Origin: Geobacteraceae bacterium
GTDB lineage: Bacteria; Desulfobacterota; Desulfuromonadia; Desulfuromonadales; Desulfuromonadaceae
Direction: 5' to 3'
Length of the DNA stretch: 32,932 bases
NCBI GenBank assembly: GCA_020201305.1
Contig: JAIVHC010000010.1
Location: 1 to 32,932, forward strand
Shown here one piece after another: positions 9,002 to 18,499 of this stretch. Under the pieces are notes generated by a model that ran no database searches, was not told where the DNA came from, and saw only the letters and a program-made list of their open reading frames with translations. The position numbers and the translations under genes were made by a program. How positions within the stretch are numbered: position 1 is the stretch's first letter; each line of letters starts with the position of its first letter.

Positions 9002-10312
9002 TTGCTTAAGAGTCTTCAAAATATATTCAGTATTGTCGAGTTGCGTAAACGCATTTTGTTTACCCTGATGATGCTGGCTGTGTATCGCATCGGGTGTCAT
9101 GTTCCTACTCCCGGGGTAAACAGTCAGGTGCTCGCGAGTTTTTTTGAAGGCTCGCAGGGAACGCTCCTGGGGTTGGTCAGTGCGTTTACCGGTGGTGCAC
9201 TGGAGCGTATGACCATATTTGCACTCGGTATAATGCCCTACATCAGCGCTTCTATTATACTGCAACTTCTTACTGTAGTGTCAGAGCCTGTGCGGCGTCT
9301 GTCTAAAGAGGGGGCCCAGGGACGCAAGGTCATAACCCGGTGGACGCGTTATGGAACAGTTTTGCTTTCAGTTGTTCAGGGTGCAGGAATTGCAGTTGGT
9401 CTTCAGTCGATGCGTGGGCCGGCTGGCGACCCTGTTGTGTCCAGCCAGGGGATCGGATTTATCGTCCTTACGGTTATAACCCTGACCGCTGGTACTGCTT
9501 TTATCATGTGGATCGGCGAGCAGATTACAGAGCGAGGTGTAGGCAATGGCATTTCGCTGATTATTTTTGCCGGCATTATAGCAAATATGCCAGCGGCTAT
9601 TGTTAATTCTCTACGCCTGGTTAAGACTGGTGCCATGCCCCTGTTTACGGTGGTATTTCTCCTGGTACTTATGCTTGCAGCTGTGATGTTCATCGTATTT
9701 ATGGAGAGAGCCCAGCGCAGGGTGCCTATTCACTACGCAAAGCGTGTTGTTGGCATGCGTAATATGGGTGGGCAGTCGAGTCATTTGCCTCTCAAGATTA
9801 ATATGAGCGGGGTTATCCCGCCGATTTTCGCCAGTTCGATTATTATGTTTCCGGCAACGGTAGCCAATTTTGTGGACGTAGAGTGGGTGCAGGCCCTGGC
9901 AGGCATGATGACGCCGACTCACTGGCTGTATAACGTGTTTTTTGTTGCTTTTGTTGTGTTCTTTTGCTACTTCTACACAGCTGTGACGTTTAACCCTGTG
10001 GATGTGGCAGAGAATGTTAAAAACCAGGGTGGGTATATCCCCGGTATTCGACCGGGTAAGGCTACATCTGATTATCTCGACACAGTACTGAGTCGTTTGA
10101 CATTTGCTGGTGCAGTGTATGTTTCAGCAGTGTGCGTACTCCCCTCTATAATGATCAGCCAGTTCAATGTGCCATTTTACTTTGGTGGCACCGCGTTGCT
10201 GATTGTAGTAGGCGTGGGTCTGGATACTGCCTCGCAGATTGAATCGCATATGATTTCACGCTCCTATGAAGGTTTTATGCGTGGAGTTTCTATTAAAGGT
10301 AGGCGCGGTTAG
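9002..10312 (+). CDS. secY: Protein translocase channel subunit SecY
   Basis: SecY is the ten-helix channel of the SecYEG translocon that moves proteins across or into the inner membrane. The 436-residue length is normal. Visible hallmarks are CHVPTPGVNS after the first segment, FALGIMPYISASIILQLL, the GVGNGISLIIFAGI region and the cytoplasmic loop RRVPIHYAKR. The start is TTG, two bases after the rplO stop, suggesting coupling to the ribosomal genes. Confidence 0.97.
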   Translation: MLKSLQNIFSIVELRKRILFTLMMLAVYRIGCHVPTPGVNSQVLASFFEGSQGTLLGLVSAFTGGALERMTIFALGIMPYISASIILQLLTVVSEPVRRLSKEGAQGRKVITRWTRYGTVLLSVVQGAGIAVGLQSMRGPAGDPVVSSQGIGFIVLTVITLTAGTAFIMWIGEQITERGVGNGISLIIFAGIIANMPAAIVNSLRLVKTGAMPLFTVVFLLVLMLAAVMFIVFMERAQRRVPIHYAKRVVGMRNMGGQSSHLPLKINMSGVIPPIFASSIIMFPATVANFVDVEWVQALAGMMTPTHWLYNVFFVAFVVFFCYFYTAVTFNPVDVAENVKNQGGYIPGIRPGKATSDYLDTVLSRLTFAGAVYVSAVCVLPSIMISQFNVPFYFGGTALLIVVGVGLDTASQIESHMISRSYEGFMRGVSIKGRRG

Positions 10313-10323
10313 GGATTTTGGTT

Positions 10324-10974
10324 ATGAATTTGATTTTATTAGGACCGCCTGGTGCCGGCAAAGGTACTCAGGCCCAGTATTTGGTAGAAGATTACGCCAT
10401 CCCGCAGATATCAACTGGAGATATGTTGCGTGCTGCAGTAAAAGAAGGAACTCCTATGGGCCTAAAGGCTAAGGAGTGTATGGACTCGGGGGCGCTGGTT
10501 CCTGATGATGTTGTTGTCGGGATAGTGCGAGAGCGTCTCCAGCAAGGTGACTGTGCTAAAGGATTCATCCTGGATGGTTTCCCGCGTACGGTTCCGCAGG
10601 CAGATGCTTTGAGTGAGACCCTTCAGCAACTGGATAAGGGAATAGATGCGGCAATTGCTCTGACAGTGGATACGGAAGCTCTTGTTGACCGTCTTGCCGG
10701 ACGGCGCACATGTCCAGTATGTGGCGCCACTTATCATCTTAAGTACGATCCACCCCGTGAAGAAGGTATCTGTACCAAGTGTGGTGCCAAACTGGTACTG
10801 CGAGATGACGATAAGGAAGAGACAGTACGCAATCGCATGCAGGTATACGCACAGCAGACCCAGCCGCTGCTCGACTATTACGCCCAGGCGGGTGTTCTGG
10901 TTGAGGTAGACGGTATGCGCAGCATCGATGAAGTTCGTACTGCAATTAAAGAGGCATTGGAAAGCCAGTCTTGA
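10324..10974 (+). CDS. adk: Adenylate kinase, zinc-lid type
   Basis: Adenylate kinase interconverts ATP, AMP and ADP in the cytoplasm. The ATG at 10324 (rather than the track's TTG at 10318) gives MNLILLGPPGAGKGTQ with the P-loop at residues 7-15. The 216-residue protein is complete, with FILDGFPRTVPQA and a long lid whose cysteines (CPVCG and CTKCG) should bind zinc. It lies between secY and map, and its stop overlaps the map TTG start. Confidence 0.96.
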   Translation: MNLILLGPPGAGKGTQAQYLVEDYAIPQISTGDMLRAAVKEGTPMGLKAKECMDSGALVPDDVVVGIVRERLQQGDCAKGFILDGFPRTVPQADALSETLQQLDKGIDAAIALTVDTEALVDRLAGRRTCPVCGATYHLKYDPPREEGICTKCGAKLVLRDDDKEETVRNRMQVYAQQTQPLLDYYAQAGVLVEVDGMRSIDEVRTAIKEALESQS

Positions 10975-11717
10975 TAGTCGTAAAGTCACAAGCCGAAATT
11001 GAACGCATGCGCGTCCCCTGCCGTATGGTTGCGGAGTTCCATCAGAAGATGCGTGAAGTGGTTAAGCCCGGAGTGACTACGCAAGAGCTCAATGAACTTG
11101 CTGAGCAATATTGCAAACAACACCGTGCTGTACCTGCCTTTAAAGGTTACGGTGGATTTCCTTTTGCCATATGTTCTTCACCTAATGAAGCTGTAGTTCA
11201 TGGGTTTGCTAATGAGATGCCCCTGGTAGAAGGTGATATCCTGAGCATCGACTTTGGTGTCCTGTTTGATGGATTTTATGGGGATGCTGCAGTTACCCTA
11301 CCTGTGGGGACGGTCAGCGCGGAGAAACAGCGTCTCATGGAGGTTACCGAATACTCTTTGTATTCAGGCCTGGATCAAATTCGCCCCGGAGCGCGTTTGT
11401 CTAATGTCTCCGCTGCGGTACAGCAGGTTGCTGAAGATGCTGGTTTTTCAGTAGTTAGAGAATTTGTAGGCCACGGTATCGGACGAGAATTGCACGAGGA
11501 TCCACAGATCCCCAACTACGGTAAACCCGGTAATGGCCCCATACTCAAAAAAGGGATGGTGGTCGCGATTGAGCCGATGATCAATGCCGGTACGCGCCAT
11601 GTAAAGGTTCTTGCTGATGGTTGGACCGCAGTAACCAGGGATGGTCGGCCGTCTGCACATTTTGAACATACCGTAGCAGTTACCGAAGACGGATATGAGG
11701 TATTGACTTGCGTGTAG
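10971..11717 (+). CDS. map: Methionine aminopeptidase, type I
   Basis: Map removes the initiator methionine from nascent proteins using a two-metal centre. The expected ligands are visible in order: the substrate-site His in EAVVHGF, the aspartates in SIDFGVLFDGFYGDAAVT, the histidine in GHGIGRELHEDP, and the glutamates in AIEPM and FEHTVAV. The 248 residues match the type Ia length. It starts with TTG overlapping the adk stop, so the two are translationally coupled. Confidence 0.95.
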   Translation: MIVVKSQAEIERMRVPCRMVAEFHQKMREVVKPGVTTQELNELAEQYCKQHRAVPAFKGYGGFPFAICSSPNEAVVHGFANEMPLVEGDILSIDFGVLFDGFYGDAAVTLPVGTVSAEKQRLMEVTEYSLYSGLDQIRPGARLSNVSAAVQQVAEDAGFSVVREFVGHGIGRELHEDPQIPNYGKPGNGPILKKGMVVAIEPMINAGTRHVKVLADGWTAVTRDGRPSAHFEHTVAVTEDGYEVLTCV

Positions 11718-11773
11718 TGATTCGTACTCCGCGCAGAAGTTGAGTTTAATATATACCAATTTAGAGGGTAGTT

Positions 11774-11887
11774 ATGAAGGTTCGCGCGTCAGTAAAAGAA
11801 ATTTGTGATAAATGTAAGCTCATCAAGCGTAAAGGTGTTTTGCGTGTGATTTGTGATAATCCTAAGCATAAGCAGAAGCAGGGCTAG
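11774..11887 (+). CDS. rpmJ: 50S ribosomal protein L36
   Basis: This gene is too short for the track. It encodes 37 residues beginning [15 protein letters not shown] and ending NPKHKQKQG. The cysteines at 11, 14 and 27 and histidine 32 form the zinc site of the C+ class of L36. It follows map after 56 bases; no infA is present between them, although many bacteria carry one there. An AGAGGGTAGTT site precedes the ATG. Confidence 0.95.
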   Translation: MKVRASVKEICDKCKLIKRKGVLRVICDNPKHKQKQG

Positions 11888-11905
11888 GTCAGGGAGGATA
11901 AAACG

Positions 11906-12274
11906 TTGGCACGTATAGCAGGAATAGATTTACCTAAAAACAAACGTATTGAAATTGCGCTGACCTACATTTATGGTGTTGGCCATTCAACTGCACAGAA
12001 CATTCTATCTCAGGCAGGAGTCAGTCCGGATACTCGCACGGATGATTTGACTGAGGCTGAAGTCGGTTTTATCCGTAAGGTAATTGACGCTGACCTTAAA
12101 GTAGAAGGTGATCTGCGGCGTGAGGTTTCTATGAATATCAAACGCCTTATGGATCTTGGATGTTACCGTGGATTGCGTCATCGCCGTGGGTTGCCTGTTC
12201 GCGGGCAGAAAACCAAAACCAACGCGCGTACCCGCAAGGGACCTCGCAAAACTGTAGCAGGTAAGAAGAAATAA
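11906..12274 (+). CDS. rpsM: 30S ribosomal protein S13
   Basis: The 122-residue protein is complete, with [20 protein letters not shown] at the start, and at the end [20 protein letters not shown] and the basic tail. S13 sits in the 30S head and contacts the P-site tRNA and L5. It starts with TTG after an AGGGAGGATAAAAC site and opens the alpha-operon segment. Confidence 0.96.
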   Translation: MARIAGIDLPKNKRIEIALTYIYGVGHSTAQNILSQAGVSPDTRTDDLTEAEVGFIRKVIDADLKVEGDLRREVSMNIKRLMDLGCYRGLRHRRGLPVRGQKTKTNARTRKGPRKTVAGKKK

Positions 12275-12285
12275 TTGGAGGAACG

Positions 12286-12557
12286 ATGGCTAAGCCAGGT
12301 AAAAAAGTCGTACGCAAGGCTAAAGTAAAAAAGAATGTAGTTAACGGTGTTGCGCATAGGTAGCTGCTGAGGAAGCGGCTAAAAAAGCGCAGGAGCATGG
12401 TCTTCGTAGTTTGGAAGTTTGTGTTAAAGGTCCTGGTTCCGGACGTGAGTCAGCGTTGCGTGCCCTTCAGGCTGCGGGGCTCAATGTTACCATGATTAAG
12501 GACGTAACTCCCATTCCTCACAACGGATGTCGTCCCCCCAAACGCCGCCGCGTATAA
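12286..12557 (+). pseudogene. rpsK: 30S ribosomal protein S11, internal deletion with frameshift
   Basis: From the ATG at 12286 the frame reads AKPGKKVVRKAKVKKNVVNGVAH and stops at TAG 12361. Two bases out of frame, the remainder of S11 resumes as [15 protein letters not shown], through [19 protein letters not shown], to [18 protein letters not shown]. About 40 residues of the normal 129 (the segment containing the usual FNNTIVT and SGGAGFKGSRKSTPFAAQ) are missing, about 118 bases. Because a block is missing, ribosomal frameshifting could not restore the protein. S11 is normally essential, so either this is an assembly fault, or an intact copy exists elsewhere. Confidence 0.92.
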
Positions 12558-12601
12558 CAGGTTATCTGATACACTGACGGTAAAGATTAGAGGATTAATA
12601 A

Positions 12602-13222
12602 ATGGCAAAAAATTTCACACCTAAAGGCAAAATTGTTCGCCGTCTTGGCGTCAATATTTATGGTAATCCCAAGTATGATCGTTTGCTGGAACGGCGCCCC
12701 ACCCCTCCCGGTGAGCATGGTGCTGCGAGAAAGGGAAAACCTTCAGATTACTCCCGTCAGCTGCAGGAAAAGCAGAAGGTGCGCTTTTGTTATGGCCTGA
12801 GTGAGAAACAGTTCCGCAGTGTTTTTGTCAAAGCTAAGGCCATGAAGGGTATAGCTGGACATAACATGTTAGAACTTCTGGAGCGGAGACTGGACAATAT
12901 GGTCTACCGCCTTGGGATGGCTTCTTCGCGTGCTGAAGCACGGGTTTTTGTTCGACACGGTCATTACCTTGTTAATGGACGTAAAGTTAATATCCCTTCT
13001 GCGCTTGTAAGTCCCGGTGATGTGATTGAAGTGCGGGAAAAGAGTCGCAAAATCGAGAAGATAGTTGAGGCCCTTGACGGTGTAATGCGTCGTGGAATTC
13101 CCTCCTGGCTTGAACTCGAACGCGATGCTTTTAAGGGTACAGTAAAGACCGCCCCTGTACGTGAAGAGCTTACTTCACCAGCTATTGAAGAGCAGTTGAT
13201 TGTTGAGCTTTACTCTAAGTAA
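12602..13222 (+). CDS. rpsD: 30S ribosomal protein S4
   Basis: The 206 residues are a complete S4, with RRPTPPGEHG in the N-terminal domain, the S4 RNA-binding domain (LERRLDNMVYRLGMASSRAE, then RHGHYLVNGRKVNIPS) and a C-terminal IPSWLELE. There is no N-terminal zinc knuckle, so it is the C-minus type. S4 nucleates 30S assembly and, in E. coli, represses the alpha operon. Confidence 0.96.
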   Translation: MAKNFTPKGKIVRRLGVNIYGNPKYDRLLERRPTPPGEHGAARKGKPSDYSRQLQEKQKVRFCYGLSEKQFRSVFVKAKAMKGIAGHNMLELLERRLDNMVYRLGMASSRAEARVFVRHGHYLVNGRKVNIPSALVSPGDVIEVREKSRKIEKIVEALDGVMRRGIPSWLELERDAFKGTVKTAPVREELTSPAIEEQLIVELYSK

Positions 13223-13265
13223 TTGAATTCAAACAATCGACAACCCTTTTCAACGGAGCTGATAC

Positions 13266-14282
13266 ATGTATAAAAATTGGCGTGACTTTATCAAGCCTAA
13301 GCAATTGCAGGTTGACAGCCGTACCCTTACTGAATCATATGGTAAGTTTACTGCAGAGCCCTTTGAGCGTGGGTTTGGTATAACTATAGGTAATTCTTTA
13401 CGCAGAATTCTACTTTCTTCTCTTCAGGGTGCAGCGATAACTTCTGTGCGCATTAAAGGGGTGTTGCACGAATTCTCCACCATCCCTGGCGTGACCGAAG
13501 ATGTGACAGATGTTATCCTGAATCTTAAGTCTGTCCTGGTTCGTCTTGAAGGAGATGAGAGTCGGAATGTGCGTATTGTAAAAAAAGGCGCCGGTGAGAT
13601 CACCGCTGGAGATATCATTACTGATTCCAACGTTGAGATTCTTAATCCGGAGCAGCACATTGCTACCTGTGTTAAAGAAGCAGATGTAGAGATCGACATG
13701 TTGGTGTCTATGGGCAAAGGATATGTCACTGCAGATAAAAACAGGGACGAAAAAGCACCCGTAGGAACTATCCCTATCGATGCAATATTCTCTCCCATCA
13801 AGAAGGTTAGCTATACAATAACCAATGCACGTGTGGGTCAGATTACTGATTACGATAAGCTTACCCTCGAAGTATGGACTGATGGCAGTGTTCAGCCTGA
13901 AGATTCCATTGCGTATGCGGCTAAAATTCTGAAAGAACATCTGCAGATGTTCATCAATTTTGATGAAGAGCAGATTCCGGATGAAGAGACGGAAGAGGAA
14001 GAGGTTTATAAGATCAACGAAAACCTTTATCGCAGTGTAGAGGAGCTTGAGCTATCTGTACGCAGTGCCAACTGTCTCAAGAACGCAGAGATCTCCCTTA
14101 TCGGTGACCTGGTGCAGAAGACAGAGGCCGAGATGCTAAAAACGCAGAATTTCGGGCGTAAATCGTTGAATGAGATTAAAGATATTCTGGCCGATATGGG
14201 ACTCACACTGGGAATGAAATTAGATAATTTCCCCGATCCGGAGTACCTGAAGGTTTTGCAGAAAGGACGTGAGGAGATTTGA
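13266..14282 (+). CDS. rpoA: RNA polymerase alpha subunit
   Basis: RpoA forms the dimer on which RNA polymerase assembles. The 338 residues include the N-terminal domain with [20 protein letters not shown] and [17 protein letters not shown], an acidic linker ([11 protein letters not shown]) and the C-terminal DNA- and activator-binding domain ([20 protein letters not shown], then [10 protein letters not shown]). An AACGGAGCTGAT site precedes the ATG. It is in the normal place between rpsD and rplQ. Confidence 0.97.
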   Translation: MYKNWRDFIKPKQLQVDSRTLTESYGKFTAEPFERGFGITIGNSLRRILLSSLQGAAITSVRIKGVLHEFSTIPGVTEDVTDVILNLKSVLVRLEGDESRNVRIVKKGAGEITAGDIITDSNVEILNPEQHIATCVKEADVEIDMLVSMGKGYVTADKNRDEKAPVGTIPIDAIFSPIKKVSYTITNARVGQITDYDKLTLEVWTDGSVQPEDSIAYAAKILKEHLQMFINFDEEQIPDEETEEEEVYKINENLYRSVEELELSVRSANCLKNAEISLIGDLVQKTEAEMLKTQNFGRKSLNEIKDILADMGLTLGMKLDNFPDPEYLKVLQKGREEI

Positions 14283-14316
14283 TCTCCTTTGCGGATAGAG
14301 GAAAGGACGAACTGAT

Positions 14317-14697
14317 ATGCGGCACAATAAAAGTGGCAGACGTTTAGGACGTAACAGCAGCCATAGAAAAGCTATGTTGCGCAATATGGTAACATCTCTG
14401 CTGGATCAGGAAAAAATAACGACAACTGATGCCAGAGCGAAAGAATTACGCAAACTGGCCGAGAAGATGATTACCCTGGGCAAAAAGGGTGACTTGCATG
14501 CACGGCGTCAGGCGCTATCCGTAATTCAGGATAAAAAGGTTGTAGCGAAGCTGTTTGATCGTCTTGCACCCCGCTATGCTGAGCGCAATGGTGGATACAC
14601 ACGTATCATGAAAGTCGGAAATCGTGCAGGAGATAATGCTCCGGTTTCCATCATTGAATTTGTCGAGCACGATCAATCAGTTGCAACAGCTGAGTAA
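14317..14697 (+). CDS. rplQ: 50S ribosomal protein L17
   Basis: The 126-residue protein starts [20 protein letters not shown], the L17 signature, and contains [21 protein letters not shown]17 contacts the tunnel-exit region. It is the last ribosomal gene and is followed by a strong terminator within 25 bases. Confidence 0.96.
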   Translation: MRHNKSGRRLGRNSSHRKAMLRNMVTSLLDQEKITTTDARAKELRKLAEKMITLGKKGDLHARRQALSVIQDKKVVAKLFDRLAPRYAERNGGYTRIMKVGNRAGDNAPVSIIEFVEHDQSVATAE

Positions 14698-14717
14698 TTC
14701 TGATGCACATACGCTGA

Positions 14718-14753
14718 CAAAAAAAGGCAAGGGGTGACCCTTGCCTTTTTTTC
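14718..14753 (+). terminator. Intrinsic terminator after rplQ
   Basis: AAAAAAAGGCAAGGG, a GTGA loop and CCCTTGCCTTTTTTT form a near-perfect hairpin with a run of T at the end. The A tract and T tract also pair, so it could act in both directions. It closes the ribosomal supercluster and separates it from trpE, whose start is only about 29 bases downstream. Confidence 0.9.
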
Positions 14754-14781
14754 GTTTTATCACCTTCCGGGTAGTTCTATT

Positions 14782-16266
14782 ATGACTGTTTATCCATCTT
14801 TTACTGAGTTTGTGAATCTAGTTGCGCAGGGCAATATCGTACCTGTGTATACTGAAATTCTCGCAGACATGGAAACTCCCGTGTCGGCGTTCAAGAAAAT
14901 TGATCGAGGTAATTGGTCATATTTGCTTGAAAGTGTAGAGGGGGGTGAGAAATGGGGACGTTATTCAATTCTGGGCTCGGGTGAAGCGAGTGTGTTTCGC
15001 TCCCGCGGAGATTATTTCCAGATTTTACGTAATGATATTGAACAACGCCAGGGGCATTCGACCTCTCCTCTGGATGAACTTGAAGCGATGTTTTCTTCCT
15101 ATGAACCGGTTATCAATACTGCACTGCCGCGTTTTTTTGGTGGCGCTGTAGGATATTGTGCATACGACATGGTACGTTTTTTTGAAAAACTCCCTGATGC
15201 CAATCCCGCTGCGCATGATGCATGGGATTGTTGTTTTGTGTTTTCTGATACTCTGCTTATTTTTGATAATAAAGAGCACAAGGTTAAAGTTATTCACAAT
15301 GTCCATGTAGATAGTGATGTTTCCGATTTAGAGGATGTGTACGCGTCCGCATGTGCTGAAATTGAAGCAACTTGTGCGATGCTCCGCGAGCCCCTTTCAT
15401 ATAGCAATGGGGAACCATGCAGGCAACCGATTGAACTCAAGCCAAATTTTACCCCGACAGCGTTCGAGGATGCTGTTTTGAAAGCCAAGGAGTACGTGCG
15501 CAGCGGAGACGTGATTCAGGTGGTGTTGTCCCAGTGTTTCAGTGGAAAGTCTGAAGTTGATCCCTTTGATATCTACCGGAGTTTGCGTACTATAAATCCA
15601 TCTCCATACATGTTTTACTTGCGTATGCAGGATACGGCAGTGGTGGGTGCTTCACCTGAAGTGTTGGTGCGTAAGGAGGAGCGTGACGTGGTTGTGCGCC
15701 CGATTGCGGGCACGCGCCCGCGCGGTGCAACGCCGGACGAAGATATCGCCTTCGAACATGAGCTGCTCGCAGATCCTAAGGAAGTTGCAGAACATATTAT
15801 GCTGGTGGATCTGGGACGCAACGATCTGGGGCGCATCTGCACTACAGGCTCAGTTGAGGTTGACGCGTTCAAAAACATCGAACGCTACTCTCATGTTATG
15901 CACATAGTATCCAATGTTCGCGGAAAATTGCGCTCAGAATACAACGCGTTTGACGCCTTGCGTGCTACATTTCCAACCGGGACCTTAAGTGGTGCACCTA
16001 AAATTCGTGCTATGGAGATAATCGACGAACTTGAGCCGCAACGTCGCGGGATTTATGGCGGAGCGGTGGGGTACTTTTCCTATACCGGTAATATGGATAT
16101 GGCCATTGCGATCCGTACCCTTGTGATTCAGGATGGGGAGATTTTTTTGCAGGCCGGAGCCGGAATCGTGGCTGACTCCGATCCGCGTGCAGAATATCAG
16201 GAGACCGTCAACAAAGCACGTGGCGTTATGCAGGCCATCCGCATGGCTGAGGAGGGTCTGGTCTGA
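14782..16266 (+). CDS. trpE: Anthranilate synthase component I
   Basis: TrpE converts chorismate and ammonia to anthranilate, the first committed step of tryptophan synthesis. The track start at 14734 lies inside the terminator hairpin, so I choose the ATG at 14782 (494 residues). The LLES motif at residues 48-51 is the usual feedback site for tryptophan. The chorismate-binding domain carries [55 protein letters not shown] and [10 protein letters not shown]. The stop overlaps the trpG ATG by one base. No leader peptide is seen ahead of it. Confidence 0.96.
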   Translation: MTVYPSFTEFVNLVAQGNIVPVYTEILADMETPVSAFKKIDRGNWSYLLESVEGGEKWGRYSILGSGEASVFRSRGDYFQILRNDIEQRQGHSTSPLDELEAMFSSYEPVINTALPRFFGGAVGYCAYDMVRFFEKLPDANPAAHDAWDCCFVFSDTLLIFDNKEHKVKVIHNVHVDSDVSDLEDVYASACAEIEATCAMLREPLSYSNGEPCRQPIELKPNFTPTAFEDAVLKAKEYVRSGDVIQVVLSQCFSGKSEVDPFDIYRSLRTINPSPYMFYLRMQDTAVVGASPEVLVRKEERDVVVRPIAGTRPRGATPDEDIAFEHELLADPKEVAEHIMLVDLGRNDLGRICTTGSVEVDAFKNIERYSHVMHIVSNVRGKLRSEYNAFDALRATFPTGTLSGAPKIRAMEIIDELEPQRRGIYGGAVGYFSYTGNMDMAIAIRTLVIQDGEIFLQAGAGIVADSDPRAEYQETVNKARGVMQAIRMAEEGLV

Positions 16267-16627
16267 TGTTGCTCATGATTGATAATTATGACTCCTTTAC
16301 CTATAATCTGGTGCAGTACTTCGGGCAACTGGGCGAGGAGGTAGGGGTCTTTCGCAATGATGCCATAGATATCGCGGGAATACGTGCACTTAAACCCGAT
16401 CTGCTGGTGATCTCTCCCGGCCCATGTGATCCGGATCAGGCGGGCATTTCCCTTGATGTAGTGCGCAATTTTGCGGGCAAGATCCCCCTCTTGGGGGTGT
16501 GCCTCGGGCATCAGGCCATCGGTAGAGCATTCGGCGGCGATATTGTGCGCGCCCCAGAACTTATGCATGGTAAAAACTATTGCAGAATTTTCTCGATCTG
16601 GGCAAGGATTACGGAGTTCGAACATGA
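16266..16627 (+). pseudogene. trpG: Anthranilate synthase component II (glutamine amidotransferase), internal deletion with frameshift
   Basis: The first 103 codons are good Trp[31 protein letters not shown] and the nucleophile loop [15 protein letters not shown], ending RAPELMHGK. At about 16575 the frame shifts, and in a different frame the normal gene end appears ([16 protein letters not shown], stop 16625-16627 overlapping the trpD ATG as ATGA). Roughly 70-75 residues are missing, among them the expected catalytic His-Glu segment (usually HPES). The track's 121-residue ORF ends in an artefactual tail ([18 protein letters not shown]). As written the protein cannot supply ammonia to TrpE. 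Confidence 0.92.
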
Positions 16628-17673
16628 TTAAGGAAGCGATTGCGCAGTTGGTTGAGGGACGAAACCTCCCCGAAGGGGTTATGGTTGAAGTGATGCATCA
16701 AATCATGGGAGGTGAGGTCACTCCGGCTCAGATCGCATCCTTTATAACTGCTTTGCGCATGAAGGGCGAGACGGTAGAGGAGATCAGCGGTGCCGCCCGG
16801 GTAATGCGCGCTCGTGCTACCCCGATTCAAGTGGGTGCTGGTGTCGATATCGACCGTGAAGAGATCAACGCGGAGCGTGAAACCATTATCGACACCTGTG
16901 GCACCGGGGGGAGTGGAACCAAAACCTTCAACATCTCCACTACCGTCGCTATTGTCATCGCGGCATGCGGGGTCAAGGTAGCCAAGCATGGAAATCGCAG
17001 CGTATCCTCCGCATGTGGAAGTGCCGACGTCCTCGAACAGCTTGGGGTGAACCTTGATGTCTCGGTAGCAACAGTAGAGAAGGCGGTAAATGAGATAAAT
17101 GTCGGCTTTCTGTATGCTCCTGCTCTGCATGGAGCGATGAAGTTCGCCATTGGACCCCGCCGGGAGATCGGAATTCGCACTATTTTTAATCTTCTAGGCC
17201 CCCTCACGAACCCTGCCGCGGCCAATCATCAGGTTCTGGGGGTGTATCGCGAGGATTTGGTTGAACCCATCGCTCAGGTATTGTTACGCCTGGGTTGCCG
17301 ACGTGGATTTGTGGTTCACGGTCTTGACGGTATGGATGAGATTACCCTCACAACCCAAACCCGCATCGCGAGTATTGAAGATGGCCGGGTTGAGGTGTTC
17401 CTCCTTGATCCAGAGGATCTGGGCTTTAAATGCTGTACCCTGGAAGAGATCAAGGGCGGCGATGCCGAATGTAATGCGCGTATTATACAGGATATACTCG
17501 GCGGCAAACCTGGGCCCAAGCGGGATATTGTGGTGTTGAACAGCGCGTACGCACTCGTGGCGGCGCAGCAAACTCCGAGTATTGAGGATGGCATTCGCAT
17601 GGCGCAGGAAGCAATTGACCACGGAGATGCTCGTGCCAAGCTTGCCGAACTCGTAAGGATCACGAATACATGA
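16624..17673 (+). CDS. trpD: Anthranilate phosphoribosyltransferase
   Basis: TrpD transfers the phosphoribosyl group from PRPP to anthranilate. The track start at 16471 lies within trpG; the ATG at 16624, overlapping the trpG stop, gives [20 protein letters not shown] and 349 residues. The PRPP loop [17 protein letters not shown] begins near residue 90, followed by [18 protein letters not shown] and [12 protein letters not shown] with [13 protein letters not shown]. It is complete. The stop overlaps the trpC ATG by four bases. Confidence 0.96.
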   Translation: MIKEAIAQLVEGRNLPEGVMVEVMHQIMGGEVTPAQIASFITALRMKGETVEEISGAARVMRARATPIQVGAGVDIDREEINAERETIIDTCGTGGSGTKTFNISTTVAIVIAACGVKVAKHGNRSVSSACGSADVLEQLGVNLDVSVATVEKAVNEINVGFLYAPALHGAMKFAIGPRREIGIRTIFNLLGPLTNPAAANHQVLGVYREDLVEPIAQVLLRLGCRRGFVVHGLDGMDEITLTTQTRIASIEDGRVEVFLLDPEDLGFKCCTLEEIKGGDAECNARIIQDILGGKPGPKRDIVVLNSAYALVAAQQTPSIEDGIRMAQEAIDHGDARAKLAELVRITNT

Positions 17674-18497
17674 TATTAGATAAAATTCTGGCGCATAAGC
17701 TTCATGAGGTGCGCGTCGCAAAAGAAAGTACCCCACAGCATGTTCTCGAACAGCGCAGTAGTGAATTGCCTGCCTGTCGCGGATTTGAGCGACGCCTACG
17801 TCATGTGGCAGAAAACGGAACTGCTATAATTGCCGAGGTCAAAAAGGGATCTCCCTCCAGGGGGGTGATTCGGGAAGACTTTGATCCCCTTGCTATTGCG
17901 CAAGGGTATGCAGAAGCCGGGGCCGCGTGCCTGTCGGTGTTGACCGATTCAAGGTTTTTTCTCGGTAGCCTGGACAATTTGGAACTGATAGCGCAGAACC
18001 TTGCTCTTCCCCTATTGCGCAAGGATTTCATCGTAGATCCATATCAGATCTACGAATCCCGAGTACACGGAGCAGATGCAGTGCTGCTTATCGCCGCCGC
18101 TCTCGAAAGTACCCAACTCCAGGAGTATCAGTCCCTGGCACATGCATTAGGGCTGGATGTCCTCATCGAGGTACATAACCTGGCGGAACTAAATATGGTG
18201 TTGCGGGAACCGTGCACCATGGTAGGGATTAACAACCGCTGTCTGGATTCCTTTGTGACCGATCTGCGCGTGACCGAGCGTCTCATGCCGCATATCGATC
18301 CCGGTATGTTAGTGGTGTCTGAAAGCGGTATCAACTCGAGAAGCGATATTGAGACCCTGAAGAATGCAGGAGCGAGGGCTTTTCTGGTGGGGGAAAGCCT
18401 TATGCGTGAGCATGACTATAAAGCCAAATTACGCGAACTCAGCGGCAGGTCCCAGGAAGGAAATCCGCCTGGTATCAGTGCGGATGGCAACGCATAG
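17670..18497 (+). CDS. trpC: Indole-3-glycerol-phosphate synthase
   Basis: TrpC closes the indole ring in the fourth step of the pathway. This is a TIM barrel of 275 residues with [15 protein letters not shown] near residue 54, [51 protein letters not shown] and VVSESGI. It is monofunctional, separate from trpF. The C-terminal tail after residue 255 is variable. It overlaps trpD and ends two bases before trpF. Confidence 0.96.
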   Translation: MILDKILAHKLHEVRVAKESTPQHVLEQRSSELPACRGFERRLRHVAENGTAIIAEVKKGSPSRGVIREDFDPLAIAQGYAEAGAACLSVLTDSRFFLGSLDNLELIAQNLALPLLRKDFIVDPYQIYESRVHGADAVLLIAAALESTQLQEYQSLAHALGLDVLIEVHNLAELNMVLREPCTMVGINNRCLDSFVTDLRVTERLMPHIDPGMLVVSESGINSRSDIETLKNAGARAFLVGESLMREHDYKAKLRELSGRSQEGNPPGISADGNA

Positions 18498-18499
18498 CC

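Noticed and set aside
12286-12557. Programmed frameshift or bypass in rpsK, trpG, lptD and clpA
   Set aside because: A block of conserved residues is missing at each junction, so a change of frame alone could not restore the proteins.
14734-14781. Upstream start for trpE given by the track
   Set aside because: It begins within the rplQ terminator hairpin, and trpE homologues start at or near [10 protein letters not shown].
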